Shown here in pieces: positions 50,952 to 61,644 of a DNA stretch of 64,000 bases. The stretch is from Candidatus Nitrospira allomarina. GTDB lineage: Bacteria; Nitrospirota; Nitrospiria; Nitrospirales; UBA8639. Both the position numbers and the translations under genes were made by a program. Location: NCBI RefSeq assembly GCF_032050975.1, contig NZ_CP116967.1, forward strand, positions 3,903,001 to 3,967,000. Direction: 5' to 3'. Numbering within the stretch: position 1 is the first letter of the stretch; every line of letters starts with the position of its first letter. The notes under the pieces were generated by a model. It searched no databases, was not told the DNA's origin, and saw only the letters and a list, made by a program, of their open reading frames with translations.

Positions 50952-52790
50952 ATGCTGAATCAAAAACGCCGAAAAGACCTTCGCAATGTCGCCATCATCG
51001 CTCACGTCGATCATGGCAAAACAACGTTAGTGGATGCCCTGCTCAGGCAAACCGGCGCGCATATATTTAAAGAAGGCGAAGCCGTCATTATGGATTCGAA
51101 TCCTCTGGAAAAAGAGCGTGGCATTACCATTTTTTCGAAAAATGCTTCCCTCCTCTATAAAGATACCCGCATCAATCTCGTCGATACGCCTGGCCATGCC
51201 GACTTTGGGAGTGAAGTCGAGCGCATTCTCCGCATGGTGGATGGCGTGCTTTTACTCGTGGATGCCTTTGACGGCCCGATGCCCCAGACCAAATTCGTCC
51301 TGAAAAAATCGTTGGAACTGCATCTGAAGCCCATCGTCGTGATTAACAAGATCGACCGCCCCAGCGCCCGTCCTGAAGAAATCGTGAATCAAACCTTTGA
51401 TTTGTTTTGTGAACTGAACGCGACCGACGAACAGTTAGATTTCCCCATTGTGTATGCATCCGGAAAAGAAGGAAAGTCCACGCTGGACATGAGTGATCCC
51501 GCCGTTGATATGAAACCCTTATTAGACACGATCATTCATCGGGTCCTCCCGCCCGTGGCTGATCCGGAGCAACCGTTTCAAATGCTCGTGACGATGTTGG
51601 AATATGACTCCTACATCGGTCGTGTGGCAGTGGGACGGATTGTCCATGGGATGATTGAAGTCGGCAATCAGATCGTCGCTGTTAAACGGGATGGCACCAT
51701 TTCCCGCGGCAAGGTCACCAAACTGCTGGCCTATCAGGGGCTCACCCGGATCGAAACCGATTCCGCTCAAGCCGGAGACATTATTTCCCTGGCCGGCCAT
51801 CAGGACGTTCGGGTGGGAGAAACCTTAGCTTCTCCTCAAAACCCGACAGCCTTACCGACCGTCAACGTTGATGAACCGACGATTTCCATGAACTTCTCTC
51901 ATAACACCAGCCCGTTGGCCGGGAAAGACGGAGGGCGTTTTCTCACGTCCCGACACATTCGTGAACGCCTGGCTCACGAAGCCATGATGAATGTGGGCAT
52001 TAAAGTAGAGGAAGCCGATGGTGGCGAACGATTTACGGTCTCGGGACGCGGAGAACTTCATCTGTCCATTTTAATCGAAACCATGCGTCGGGAAGGTTTT
52101 GAATTGGAAGTATCCCCACCGAAGGTCATTTATAAAGAAATGGACGGCGAAATTCTGGAACCCGTCGAACTCGTGGTCATTGAGGTGGACCCCGGTTATC
52201 AGGGTGCGGTCATCGAAGCGCTGGGTGGCCGGAAAGCCGAAATGAAGGACCTGCGGATCAGTGCGGTCGGCACCGTCCGCATGGAATTCCACATTGCGTC
52301 ACGTGCCCTTTTGGGATTTCGCAGTGAATTATTGAGGATGACCAGAGGCAGCGGTGTCATGTCCCAAATTTTCCATGAATACCAACCCTTTAAAGGAGAG
52401 ATTCCTCATCGTTCGGCTGGCGTGCTCATTTCTCATGGTCCTGGACAAGCGGTGGCCTATGGCCTCTGGGGCCTGCAAGATCGTGGAGAAATTTTCCTCC
52501 ATCCTGGAGACGATATTTATGAAGGCATGCTGGTTGGGGTCAACAACAAAGGCAATGACCTGGTGGTGAATGCCATTCGCGAGAAAAAACTCACTAATAT
52601 TCGAGCCTCAGGAACCGATGAAGCCATTCACCTCATTCCCCCACGGGAAATGACCCTGGAATTCGCCTTGGAATTCATCGAAGATGATGAACTGGTCGAA
52701 GTGACTCCAAAAAATGTGCGGCTGCGAAAACGCTACCTCACGGACAACGAACGCCGCTCCGCTCGCAACCTGTCCAAGAAGGCTCAATGA
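50952..52790 (+). CDS. typA: Translational GTPase TypA/BipA
   Basis: A 612-residue ribosome-associated GTPase, normal length with the start at ATG 50952 (the longer frame upstream adds a non-family leader). G motifs are all intact: AHVDHGKTT (G1), RGITIFSK (G2), DTPGHADFG (G3), NKIDRPSA (G4). Domain II contains [20 protein letters not shown], and the EF-G-like domains III/V contain [20 protein letters not shown]. The BipA-specific C-terminal domain includes [20 protein letters not shown] and [11 protein letters not shown]. It binds the 70S ribosome and assists 50S assembly and stress adaptation. It is divergent from the radical SAM gene. Confidence 0.95.
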   Translation: MLNQKRRKDLRNVAIIAHVDHGKTTLVDALLRQTGAHIFKEGEAVIMDSNPLEKERGITIFSKNASLLYKDTRINLVDTPGHADFGSEVERILRMVDGVLLLVDAFDGPMPQTKFVLKKSLELHLKPIVVINKIDRPSARPEEIVNQTFDLFCELNATDEQLDFPIVYASGKEGKSTLDMSDPAVDMKPLLDTIIHRVLPPVADPEQPFQMLVTMLEYDSYIGRVAVGRIVHGMIEVGNQIVAVKRDGTISRGKVTKLLAYQGLTRIETDSAQAGDIISLAGHQDVRVGETLASPQNPTALPTVNVDEPTISMNFSHNTSPLAGKDGGRFLTSRHIRERLAHEAMMNVGIKVEEADGGERFTVSGRGELHLSILIETMRREGFELEVSPPKVIYKEMDGEILEPVELVVIEVDPGYQGAVIEALGGRKAEMKDLRISAVGTVRMEFHIASRALLGFRSELLRMTRGSGVMSQIFHEYQPFKGEIPHRSAGVLISHGPGQAVAYGLWGLQDRGEIFLHPGDDIYEGMLVGVNNKGNDLVVNAIREKKLTNIRASGTDEAIHLIPPREMTLEFALEFIEDDELVEVTPKNVRLRKRYLTDNERRSARNLSKKAQ

Positions 52791-52824
52791 CTTTTGCCTC
52801 TTTGTAATTTTTGATGTGATTTTT

Positions 52825-52860
52825 GGGCCTTGCCATCACTTAACCGTGGCGGCGAGGCCC
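52825..52860. terminator. Stable hairpin downstream of typA
   Basis: GGGCCT at 52825 pairs with AGGCCC at 52855, extended by TGCCA/TGGCGG pairing. It lies 34 bases after the typA stop and is preceded, not followed, by a T-rich stretch. It may be a mRNA 3' end structure. The remaining 380 bases to the next gene at 53245 show no supported gene. Confidence 0.35.
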
Positions 52861-53244
52861 ATGGCCATTCTCTCCGAATCAACCCGCATGCCTTGTGGAA
52901 CACATCACTGTTCGCCTGACTCCAATACCCTTTGACGAGTGTTGATGCAGGACACCTTCCTCTCAGGTCTTTCTCAACAATCCTTCGAACAAATGGATCA
53001 CAAAAGACTGGAAATCACTCTTGGGGCCCCCTCTTGTAATTTCAAATTAACCGGTTCCAGTGGCTATCAGGCAACGCTCCGCCCTACTCGCCATAAGATT
53101 TTGACCCCTTAGGCCTTTTCCCTTCTTCAGCACTTTCCTCTTTCATCATTTTTACGTATAATTCAGGCCTACCGTCCAGACGGGAAAAAGCCTTGCCGGC
53201 AAGGCCTATCGCCCGATAGCAGTCCATACCATTGTGGAGCAGGC

Positions 53245-54114
53245 ATGAACAACAATTTCTTCAAAGGACATGGCCTGGGCAATGACTATATTGCTCTCGA
53301 CCCGGCCAAAATGTCTTTTAAATTAACACCGCGGACCATCCGGGCTCTCTGTGATCGGCATTGGGGAGTGGGAAGTGACGGCATTCTGGCGCTCGGGCCT
53401 TCGAAAAAAGCAGACTTTGGACTGCGCATATACAACCCGGATGGGAGTGAGGCCGAGAAATCCGGTAATGGACTGCGGATTTTCGGCTGCTATCTGTACC
53501 ACACCAAGCATACGAGGAAAAAACACTTTACGGTTGAAACCAAGGGCGGATTGGTTGAGATCCATTTGGAACTCAACGGTCACGGATACGTGAATGGGGC
53601 CACAGTCGATATGGGACGAGCCTCGTTTCAACCCATTTCGCTTCCCTGCACCTTACGGGTGCCTGAGTTGATTCAACAGCCCGTGAAGGCCGCAGGCCAG
53701 TCTCTCCGGTTTACCGGAGTCAGTGTCGGAAACCCGCATTGCGTGGTGTATAAGAAAGAGGAAGAACAATGGACCCGCCAGGATCTTCTTGAAATCGGGC
53801 CGGAACTGGAAAACCATATCATTTTCCCCAAACGAACCAACGTCCAACTGGCCGTTCCAACCGGACCTCGAACCATTTCTATTTTGATCTGGGAACGGGG
53901 TGCGGGAGAAACACAGGCCTCGGGTTCCTCCGCCTGTGCGGCAGCTTGTGCCGGAGTACGGTTAGGATTAGTGAAAAGCCCCGTGAGTGTGAAGGCCCCT
54001 GGGGGAACCTTGGATATTACCGTTGATCCTCAGTACAACATCACAATGAAAGGGCCCGTGACCGAGGTCGCCAGAGGGGAAATCAGTCAAGCCTTCATAG
54101 ACGGCCTGCGGTAA
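53245..54114 (+). CDS. dapF: Diaminopimelate epimerase homologue lacking both catalytic cysteines
   Basis: A 289-residue protein with the DapF fold, two alpha/beta halves: KGHGLGNDYIALDP, RIYNPDGSEAEKSGNGLRIF in the first half; VSVGNPHCVVY and ILIWERGAGETQASGSSACA in the second. DapF needs two cysteines, in GNG.RCFA and GET.ACGTGA. Here the first is Ile79 (GNGLRIFG) and the second is Ser (ASGSSA). Therefore ordinary cysteine-based epimerisation of LL- to meso-DAP is doubtful. It may be a divergent isomerase or a binding protein; the symbol marks homology, not proven function. GGAG precedes the ATG. It stands alone, not in a lysine operon. Confidence 0.72.
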   Translation: MNNNFFKGHGLGNDYIALDPAKMSFKLTPRTIRALCDRHWGVGSDGILALGPSKKADFGLRIYNPDGSEAEKSGNGLRIFGCYLYHTKHTRKKHFTVETKGGLVEIHLELNGHGYVNGATVDMGRASFQPISLPCTLRVPELIQQPVKAAGQSLRFTGVSVGNPHCVVYKKEEEQWTRQDLLEIGPELENHIIFPKRTNVQLAVPTGPRTISILIWERGAGETQASGSSACAAACAGVRLGLVKSPVSVKAPGGTLDITVDPQYNITMKGPVTEVARGEISQAFIDGLR

Positions 54115-54561
54115 AAAAAATATTTATTCCCCACTCCTCGGCTCGCATTCGAATTTGATTCGTCACCCTGCTGAAATGACCTCCCGAACTCTCACAGAAA
54201 AGCCAAGACATCCCTTATACACTGCTACGATAACCCTCCTTTCAAGAAAGGCATCCAGGTCCCTGGCTTTCCAACTCGAAAAATCATTAACGATTCTTCC
54301 TCAGACTTTTTTTTCACCTTCTCCGAGGCGAGGACAGCGGGCCTAAACCTGAGCCTATCTGCCATCGGCTCCCTCACGCTTACCTTTGGTCCCGTGGCCA
54401 TCCCCATTCAGGAATAGCCATAGGTCCGGCACACACTTTTGCCCTGCTCTGCTTTGCCTGAGGGATTATCCGCAAACACCAGTTCCCTCCGACAGCATGA
54501 GGCAACCTATCCGATATCCACCTGGAAACGAGGAACCAGCTATTCTCCTGTTTAGGCTGGA
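54115..54561. other. Convergent intergenic stretch
   Basis: About 450 bases between the converging dapF-like and peroxidase genes. Small open frames have no family features. A short A-tract follows the dapF stop. I see no clear hairpin with T-tract on either strand. Confidence 0.45.
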
Positions 54562-55632
54562 TTACTCTGGTAACTTTGGAAACTCAAACGGAATCGGTTC
54601 GCCGGTCAAAGCTTTTAGAAAGGCAATAAGATCGGCTTTCTCTTGCGGCGCCAATCCCAGTGGTTTCATCAACGGACTCAACTGAGGATTGGCATTCCCG
54701 CCTTTATCAAAAAAGTCGATAACCTCCTCTAATGATTTATAAGCACCATCATGCATATACGGGGCAGTTTCCGTGATGCTTCGAAGGGTTGGAGTTTTGA
54801 ATGCTCCCTTATCGCGTTCTCGAAGAGTCACATAATACCGCCCCAAATCTTCTTCCATCGGTCCCACTTGCGGCACGCCGAGGTTGTGAAACCGATTATC
54901 CGTAAAATTGGATCCGTTGTGACAGAGGATGCACCGGCCTTTTCCCTTAAAGAGGGCCATCCCACGTTGAGCATCTTCTCCCATCGCTTGTTGATCACCT
55001 AAGATAAACTTATCGAAGGCCGAATTGGTGGAGATGATGGTCCGTTCATAGGCAGCTATGGCTTCGGCGATTCCCTGCAAACTCACTCCGGTTCCGAATA
55101 CTTTCTGGAACTCTTCCTGATAGCCTTTTATCTTCGCAATTTTTGGAACGACATGTTCATGGGTCTCAGCCATTTCAACAGGATTATGAATAGGACCAAT
55201 GGCCTGTTCCTCCAACGAGCCGGCTCGACCATCCCAAAATTGGAAGGGATTAAAGGCGGTGTTGTACACTGTAGGCGATTGCCGGCCGCCCCGTAGCCCT
55301 CCAACGCCCACCGAGGTTTGGTTGGGATCGGCAAATCCCGCAACAGGGTTATGACAAAACGCACAAGAGATGGCATTGTTTTTGGATAACCGTCCATCAA
55401 AATACAGCTGTTTTCCAAGAGAAATTTTTGCCGCGTAATTGAGGTTACCGGGAGGCTGTGGAACAACAGTCGGCAGTGGACCAATGTCGGAAACCGTATG
55501 ACCATCAACCGTGATCATTCCCGCTGCTGAATCAGGAGTCGTTTCACTCCCTATTCCAGTGGAAGTGAGGCTCAGTCCTACCAGGATTGTGCAAAGTCCT
55601 GTGGTCAGTTCCCTTCTGAATGCTGGCTTCAT
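54562..55632 (-). CDS. Di-haem cytochrome c peroxidase (CcpA/MauG family)
   Basis: A 356-residue exported protein with a Sec signal to about residue 30. Two haem c sites are present: CAFCH (ISCAFCHNPVAGFADPNQ, near residue 92) and CILCH (RCILCHNGSNFTDNRFHNLG, near 237). The blocks KISLGKQLYFDGRLSKNN, GGLRGGRQSPTVYNTAFNPF and FKTPTLRSITETAPYMHDGA are typical of bacterial CCP; the last includes the distal-haem methionine. It reduces H2O2 in the periplasm using cytochrome electrons. MauG-type function is not suggested, as no mau genes are near. Confidence 0.92.
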   Translation of the reverse strand: MKPAFRRELTTGLCTILVGLSLTSTGIGSETTPDSAAGMITVDGHTVSDIGPLPTVVPQPPGNLNYAAKISLGKQLYFDGRLSKNNAISCAFCHNPVAGFADPNQTSVGVGGLRGGRQSPTVYNTAFNPFQFWDGRAGSLEEQAIGPIHNPVEMAETHEHVVPKIAKIKGYQEEFQKVFGTGVSLQGIAEAIAAYERTIISTNSAFDKFILGDQQAMGEDAQRGMALFKGKGRCILCHNGSNFTDNRFHNLGVPQVGPMEEDLGRYYVTLRERDKGAFKTPTLRSITETAPYMHDGAYKSLEEVIDFFDKGGNANPQLSPLMKPLGLAPQEKADLIAFLKALTGEPIPFEFPKLPE

Positions 55633-55853
55633 TCCGTCTTTCCCTCCTGATCAGTTTGATGCCGTTCCCGATGAACACAACCCCTTAATCAATACCTTAG
55701 TGTACCCTGAATGTCAGCAAAATAAAAAGACAAATGCTTCATCTATACTAAAGAGAGATGCTCCAACCTGGATTTTTCAGGTAAGTTCCTTTTCAAGATG
55801 GGGGCCTTGCTGAGAACCTCTAATTCGCTATTTCACCTCACAATGAATGTTGC

Positions 55854-58373
55854 ATGAAGACACACACGTATCCCATTGATGCGGTAGTTCCAAAGCTACA
55901 GCAGACCCTCAGGCAACACCCAATTGTCCTTCTGACCGCTCAGCCGGGTGCCGGGAAAACGACACAGATCCCGCTGGCCCTTCTCAAAGAGCCGTGGCTG
56001 ACAAAAAACATCATCATGCTGGAGCCGCGACGGTTGGCCGCGCGTGCCGCCGCACGCCGCATGTCCGATCTTCTGGGGGAAACCGTTGGCACTACCGTTG
56101 GATATCGAACGCGGTTGGATACCAAAATCAGCCCGAACACAAAACTGGAAGTGGTAACCGAAGGCATTCTCACAAGAATGCTTCAACACGATCCATCATT
56201 ACAGAACTATGGCCTGGTCATTTTTGATGAATTCCATGAACGCAGTTTGCAAGCCGATCTGGGTCTGGCCCTCTGCCTGGAATCCCAGAAGGTATTTCGA
56301 GAGGACCTTCGGCTGTTGATCATGTCGGCCACACTCGACAGTGCGGCCATTTCGCAACAATTGAAACAGGCTCCAGTGATCACCTGCGAGGGCAGGATGT
56401 TTCCCGTTGAAACCCGCTACGTCGGAAAGCCGGATGGGATAAATTTCGCCAGACAGGTGGCCCATACCATTCATCGTCTGCTGAAGACCGAACAGGGCAA
56501 CCTCCTGGTGTTTCTTCCAGGTGCGGGAGAGATCCGCCAAGTGGAACGGCTCCTGGCAGACCTTCCGCTTGACCCACATACTCGCATCGCTCCGCTTTAT
56601 GGGGATCTATCCGCTCAGGCCCAGGACCAGGCAATTCTTCTACCGCCTGCCGGATGGCGCAAAGTGGTCCTATCCACTAATATTGCCGAATCCAGTCTCA
56701 CCATCGAAGGTATTCGTCTCGTCATCGATACCGGACTCATGCGCGTACCACATTTTGATTCACGCAGCGGTATGAGCCGGCTGGCCACCCTCACGGTCTC
56801 CCAACAATCGGCAGGACAACGTCGCGGGCGGGCGGGACGCCTGGAACCCGGCCTGTGTATACGGTTCTGGTCTGAAGCCGAGCAGCGTACCCTCACCCCC
56901 CGAACCACACCGGAAATTCTTGATGCGGATCTCACCTCGCTCGTGTTGGAGTTGTCTCAATGGGGAAATCACGATCCCCAGGAATTATTCTGGCTTGACC
57001 CTCCTCCTTCCGGCGCCATCGCTCAGGCACGACAGCTCCTTCACTCCCTTGGCGCATGTGATACCCATGGCCACATCACCGATCATGGCCGGGCGATGGC
57101 CGACCTCCCCATGCACCCGCGTCTCGCGCATATGGTCCTGAAGGGAAAGGCGCTGGGGGCGGGAGCCTTGGCGTGCGATCTTGCCGCAGCCCTAAGCGAA
57201 CGAAACCTGTTCAAAGGATCAATCGCACGAGAACATGCCGATCTTCGCACCCGATTTGATTTGCTCTATGGTGGGGCCCATGTTCAGAGAAACACCGGGG
57301 CTCCGGATAAGGGAACCATCCAACGCATTCGCCAGGTCTCTCAGTCATGGCAACGGACACTGCACATCACCGCTCCTCGCCATGTCTCCAAACAACGAAT
57401 CGATCAGTTGGGTGTGCTCCTGGCACTGGCCTATCCCGACCGGATAGCGCAACGGCAATCAGCTGAGGACAGACGATACCGCCTGGCCAATGGGCGAAGC
57501 GCAAGATTCCATCACCCGGATCCATTAGAACATGAAGAATGGCTTGTGATCGCAGACCTTAACGGTGCCCCGGCAACGGCACTTATCTATATGGCTGCCC
57601 CGATTTCACATAAAGATCTGATCTCCCACTGCGGGGATCTCATACAGTCAACGGATTCTGTAATGTGGGAAGGCTCAACGCAAGCAGTCAGATCCATGCG
57701 GCAACGACGATTGGGAGAACTTATTCTGGAGGAAACCCGCCTTCCCGATCCTGATCCTGATTTAGTGTTGACCGCGCTCCTCGACGGCCTTCGAAACACG
57801 GGACTTTCCCGTTTGCCCTGGAACCCCACACTCAGAAACTGGCAGGCGCGCGTCCAATTTCTGCGCCGCGCCACGGAACCGGAGTCCGCTTGGCCGGATG
57901 TCTCGGACGACACACTCCTTCAATCACTGGACCAGTGGCTAGGGCCTTTTCTCATCAATCTCTCCAGCCTCAATCAGGTGAAACGAATCGATCTTGCCTG
58001 GCCGCTCCAGGCGCTCCTTTCTCCTGAACAACGGCGCACGCTCGACTCCCTGGCGCCCACCCATCTCACTGTGCCGACAGGATCGCACATTCCCTTGGAT
58101 TATCTCTCAGGAGAGATTCCCGTTCTGGCTGTCCGTCTTCAGGAATTATTCGGACAATGCGACACGCCCCGCCTGGTCAACGGGAGGATCCCTGTCCTCA
58201 TTCATCTGCTCTCTCCGGCCAGACGTCCCGTTCAGGTCACCCAGGACCTCACAAGTTTTTGGAAAACCGGTTACACGCAAGTGAGAAAAGAATTGAAGGG
58301 CCGCTACCCCAAACATTTCTGGCCCGATGACCCTTTTCAGGCCCCTCCCACTCGCGGCATTAAAAAGCAATAA
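55854..58373 (+). CDS. hrpB: ATP-dependent RNA helicase HrpB
   Basis: An 839-residue DEAH-type helicase of HrpB length. Walker A is TAQPGAGKTTQIPLALL (about 28-44), motif II DEFHER (near 126), motif III SATL, motif IV LVFLPGAGEIRQVERLL, and motifs V and VI VLSTNIAESSLTIEGI and GQRRGRAGRLEPG. The HA2-like and HrpB C-terminal parts (FHHPDPLEHEEWLVIADLNG, and the terminal PKHFWPDDP) are present. The molecular role of HrpB in most bacteria is unknown; in some it is involved in mRNA processing and virulence. Confidence 0.94.
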   Translation: MKTHTYPIDAVVPKLQQTLRQHPIVLLTAQPGAGKTTQIPLALLKEPWLTKNIIMLEPRRLAARAAARRMSDLLGETVGTTVGYRTRLDTKISPNTKLEVVTEGILTRMLQHDPSLQNYGLVIFDEFHERSLQADLGLALCLESQKVFREDLRLLIMSATLDSAAISQQLKQAPVITCEGRMFPVETRYVGKPDGINFARQVAHTIHRLLKTEQGNLLVFLPGAGEIRQVERLLADLPLDPHTRIAPLYGDLSAQAQDQAILLPPAGWRKVVLSTNIAESSLTIEGIRLVIDTGLMRVPHFDSRSGMSRLATLTVSQQSAGQRRGRAGRLEPGLCIRFWSEAEQRTLTPRTTPEILDADLTSLVLELSQWGNHDPQELFWLDPPPSGAIAQARQLLHSLGACDTHGHITDHGRAMADLPMHPRLAHMVLKGKALGAGALACDLAAALSERNLFKGSIAREHADLRTRFDLLYGGAHVQRNTGAPDKGTIQRIRQVSQSWQRTLHITAPRHVSKQRIDQLGVLLALAYPDRIAQRQSAEDRRYRLANGRSARFHHPDPLEHEEWLVIADLNGAPATALIYMAAPISHKDLISHCGDLIQSTDSVMWEGSTQAVRSMRQRRLGELILEETRLPDPDPDLVLTALLDGLRNTGLSRLPWNPTLRNWQARVQFLRRATEPESAWPDVSDDTLLQSLDQWLGPFLINLSSLNQVKRIDLAWPLQALLSPEQRRTLDSLAPTHLTVPTGSHIPLDYLSGEIPVLAVRLQELFGQCDTPRLVNGRIPVLIHLLSPARRPVQVTQDLTSFWKTGYTQVRKELKGRYPKHFWPDDPFQAPPTRGIKKQ

Positions 58374-58630
58374 TTCAAAGGGGACTGTGATTTAATCCGT
58401 CTGGATCCTCATCTAACTCGTTATAGAGGGTGAGGATGGATTCATCCAAACCAATCCAGCCATGTCCTTCGAGTTTCGGCGGCATCAACAAACTATCTCC
58501 CGGCAAAGAGGGGTGGCTCCACACAAATAGAACATATTCAGTCATTCCTTCCAGAAAGGGTTATGCTTACTCATTCAGATGGCAGCGACTTTTTCAAAGA
58601 CGTGACAATGACAATGTTCCCGATAAACAA

Positions 58631-59851
58631 CTACATCTTTCCATTATGCAGCCGTGAGAGCTCCAGGCCCATTCTGCGATTACCCTCGTCATTCAAATGT
58701 TGGTCAATTTGCCAGTAGAGATCTTCTTTTCTCCAACCCCTTTCTTTAAAGATGGGAGCGAAGTCAATAAAGTCGATCTTTTGGCCACGAAGAAATTCTT
58801 TTACCTGATTAAAGATATCGGCATTATTGAAATCACTTCTTGGTGGGATTAATAAAAAAATCAAATGATATCCATTCAATTTCGCATCTTCGCCCCAAAC
58901 CGTAATCGCTTTTTTGGTTTTCTCCGCAAAAGGGGAAAAAGAAAATTGGTTCAACACTTCTGAATCCTCAAACAACCTATAAATACTTCTTTTTTTTGGT
59001 TTGTCGGGAGAACGAATTCCTGTTGCCAGAAGCATTTTTTTGAAAAGGGCATTGGAAATATTCGTCAACAATGAATGCCGTAGCAAAAAACTCTTTGTTT
59101 TCCTCCATAAGGATTGTGATTCTTCGGGTTCTTGAAAAGTATGTTCATCAATTGCCCTAATTTTCGGGGAAATCTCACGAACCCGATCTTCATCGGGTAT
59201 ACGAATGATCTGCTCCTTTCCCATTTCATAAACCGTATCGATGAGAAAACCATCGACGACTATCGAATGTGGAAAGGTGAAATCATTGATAATATCATTA
59301 GCAAAAAAACCGACAAACACGACAGTCGGCTGACGCCCAATTGTTTCAATAATCTTTTTGAATTTACCAAATTGGTGTATTGTCCCTGTATGGCCCACTC
59401 CACATTTGGCTGTTAACATTCCGGTGTTATTTTCCCAGACTGTCGCAAATTTGTCTTCGTAACGGCCAAAACCCCAAGTAAATGAGTCCCCAGCGAAATA
59501 AACATAGCCTTCTTTGCTAGTAGAGAAATCCTCCAGACTGTTTCTATCGAAACACCCAAGTTCATTGGCAAATATTTCAAATTCCACCCCGTCGGGTATC
59601 GACTGGGTTCCCCTAGCAAGAGGGGTAATATCAAAACCAAGAAGAGGGTCGGCCTGATAATAATAACGTGAGCCCCCCCTCAGTCCGCTCAAACGCGGGT
59701 CCTTGGGGTGGGACCGATAATCTGGAGCAAATTGAGCCCATTGGGGAGGTATCAAAAAATACAATCCGACGTCGACGAGAAAAAAGCCGAAAAAGGTCAA
59801 GAGAATCAAAGAGAGCCATAGGAAGGTAGGATGAGTCAGACGAGAAGTCAT
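58631..59851 (-). CDS. Membrane-anchored SGNH/GDSL hydrolase-like protein
   Basis: A 406-residue protein with one N-terminal transmembrane helix (about 9-31) and an extracytoplasmic domain. SGNH blocks are visible: block I GYVYFAGDSFTWGFG (GDS with the nucleophile Ser), the Gly region GVGHTGTIHQF, block III VFVGFFANDIIND, and block V DQHLNDEGNRRM with the catalytic Asp and His. Such proteins deacylate or acylate cell-surface polysaccharides, sometimes next to MBOAT proteins. No MBOAT is present here. An insert of about 90 residues (EPEESQSLWRKTKSF and following) separates blocks III and V. Confidence 0.78.
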   Translation of the reverse strand: MTSRLTHPTFLWLSLILLTFFGFFLVDVGLYFLIPPQWAQFAPDYRSHPKDPRLSGLRGGSRYYYQADPLLGFDITPLARGTQSIPDGVEFEIFANELGCFDRNSLEDFSTSKEGYVYFAGDSFTWGFGRYEDKFATVWENNTGMLTAKCGVGHTGTIHQFGKFKKIIETIGRQPTVVFVGFFANDIINDFTFPHSIVVDGFLIDTVYEMGKEQIIRIPDEDRVREISPKIRAIDEHTFQEPEESQSLWRKTKSFLLRHSLLTNISNALFKKMLLATGIRSPDKPKKRSIYRLFEDSEVLNQFSFSPFAEKTKKAITVWGEDAKLNGYHLIFLLIPPRSDFNNADIFNQVKEFLRGQKIDFIDFAPIFKERGWRKEDLYWQIDQHLNDEGNRRMGLELSRLHNGKM

Positions 59852-60837
59852 TGTCGAATCTTTTCTTGGTTTTTGGTTAATACAAAAAATAGTTTTAGCC
59901 TACCGACATTACAGAATTTCGGTACCGTAATCAAAAGCAGAGTCGCATCGCATATGGAGACAAGAGTAATTTGGATGGTGCGCAGTCGTCAGGATAAGCG
60001 AGTCCTCTTCCCCTCAGCCCCGTTTGGTCTTATGTGCAAAGGATCGCCAATCTGGAAGCTCGATACGATCCCAGGAGTGTATTTTAAAGACATCTTAACG
60101 GGAGAATTGTCGATAACGGGATGCGGGCCGCACTGCCGGTTCTCTGCATAGCTAATGATGGTGGCGTGATTGTTCGTGAGGTAAATACCCAAAAGTCGCC
60201 TTTGGCGAAGACCCGATAGGGATCCGGAAAGCATGGTACCTCCAATCAATGTCCCCACTAAGTCCCCACTAAAGCCAACACATACTCGACATCTTTGATG
60301 CTCCTGACCGATCATGATTCAACACGATTTTACCAGCCATGACATTATCAACATTGATCCAAAAGACCAACTTCTCTACCAATGGTTTGAAGCCCTGCCC
60401 CGGTGCCTCTTCCATGCCCGCAAGGCTCTCCAATGAGCCGGCATTCAGCAAGATTTTAGGCACACCTGCATTTAAAGATATCCATGGATGTTCTCCAGAG
60501 ACACTTATTTTTTTGGTAAACTATCCAAATTCTGAAACTCGTTGGCATGGTCTGTCTGCGAAAATCCTTAGTAATCTCTTTAGAAAAAACGCGCATCACA
60601 CATACCAGTGCATTGGTATGCCCATTTCACGGTTTCCTTGCAGTCTTTCGTACGAGGAAAATTTTCCACCACATATTATGCCCATGGACACACTACTTCA
60701 CAATTTCGCACATCTCTTTCCATCGTTAAGGGGAAAATCCAGATTCTCTTGCTATTCTTCTGGAGAATTTTTAAGGTAGGCTTGATAAATAATTCCTTCT
60801 ATAGGCCTTTTCATTTTCGACCTAAGGAGCCGGCCTC
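59852..60837. other. Approx. 1 kb without a supported gene
   Basis: Several open frames (longest 146 codons) overlap on both strands and have neither a family resemblance nor a convincing start. A tandem repeat of the 11-mer GTCCCCACTAA occurs at about 60257-60279. The word ATTTCGGTACCGTA at about 59920 also occurs near 36340. The stretch may be decayed mobile DNA. Confidence 0.45.
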
Positions 60838-61644
60838 ATGCATTTAAAATTCACTTCTCATATCCTGGTGACGGCGGGTTGGGTCTTCGGCAGTTTTTTT
60901 CTGGGATGCTCCAGCGTGGAACTCACAAAGATCCCCAAAAAACCCTTGCCCTTCCATCCCCCTCCTCTGATTGAATTACCATTGGAATTGCCACCGGAAG
61001 GAGGTCCACGACGCCCCGTCGATGCCATGTCCCCCACAACCTTATCCGGTCCGGGACCGGAAATTATCATTGTCGAATCGAACCAGCCTGCCTTACGTGC
61101 CACAGCAGAACGGGATCCAGACGTGAAGACCAAATTGGGCGATCGTTTTGCCTTTATTAATACCGAGGAAGTCCCTGCCGACCAATGCCTGGTGACCCTG
61201 CAGGGAGACGACACGGCTAACCCTCGAACGACCGAACGGGCATCGGCTTCCGATGCCTCCGCATATCGGTTAACCTACTACAGTTACACCCACAATGTGG
61301 CCGTGCATGTCTGCATGGAAAAAGACCGAGTGTCTTCTGTCCAGCAGGATCCGCGTGAAGGCTACCAGCCCGAAGAAGGTGAAGAAGAAATCACCACAGC
61401 CATTGAGCTGGCCAGAGTAGATCCACGAATTGCCCAGGAGGTTCAGCATCTGTACGGACATGCCATTCTGACTTCCCCTGAAGAATACCGGTACTTTTGG
61501 GTGAGCGACGAAGCGGGTTTCGGGGACCGGGTATTTTGGGTCACATTTTCTGAAACACCGGAGAGCTTGGCCCTCTACTTTGCACGAGTTGACCTCACTT
61601 CTCAGACCGTCCTAGACGCAGGCAAGGAGGCAGGACCCCAATGA
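60838..61644 (+). CDS. Lipoprotein of unknown function, paired with the amine-oxidase-like gene
   Basis: A 268-residue lipoprotein with lipobox SFFLGC and a proline-rich linker (PLPFHPPPLIELPLELPP). The mature domain has two cysteines (DQCLVTLQG and VHVCMEKDR) that could form a disulfide, and an acidic region YQPEEGEEEITTAIELARVD. No known domain is recognised. Its last four bases overlap the start of the next gene (ATGA), so the products are probably made together and may act together in the envelope. Late strands such as RVFWVTFSETPESLALYFAR suggest a beta-rich, amine-oxidase N2/N3-like layout, but this is speculative. Confidence 0.65.
   Translation: MHLKFTSHILVTAGWVFGSFFLGCSSVELTKIPKKPLPFHPPPLIELPLELPPEGGPRRPVDAMSPTTLSGPGPEIIIVESNQPALRATAERDPDVKTKLGDRFAFINTEEVPADQCLVTLQGDDTANPRTTERASASDASAYRLTYYSYTHNVAVHVCMEKDRVSSVQQDPREGYQPEEGEEEITTAIELARVDPRIAQEVQHLYGHAILTSPEEYRYFWVSDEAGFGDRVFWVTFSETPESLALYFARVDLTSQTVLDAGKEAGPQ

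Noticed and set aside
59989-60315. 108-codon minus-strand ORF
   Set aside because: No family resemblance; includes a tandem 11-mer repeat; probably decayed DNA.
60339-60779. 146-codon plus-strand ORF
   Set aside because: No domain, no ribosome-binding site, and overlapping open frames on the other strand; composition looks non-coding.
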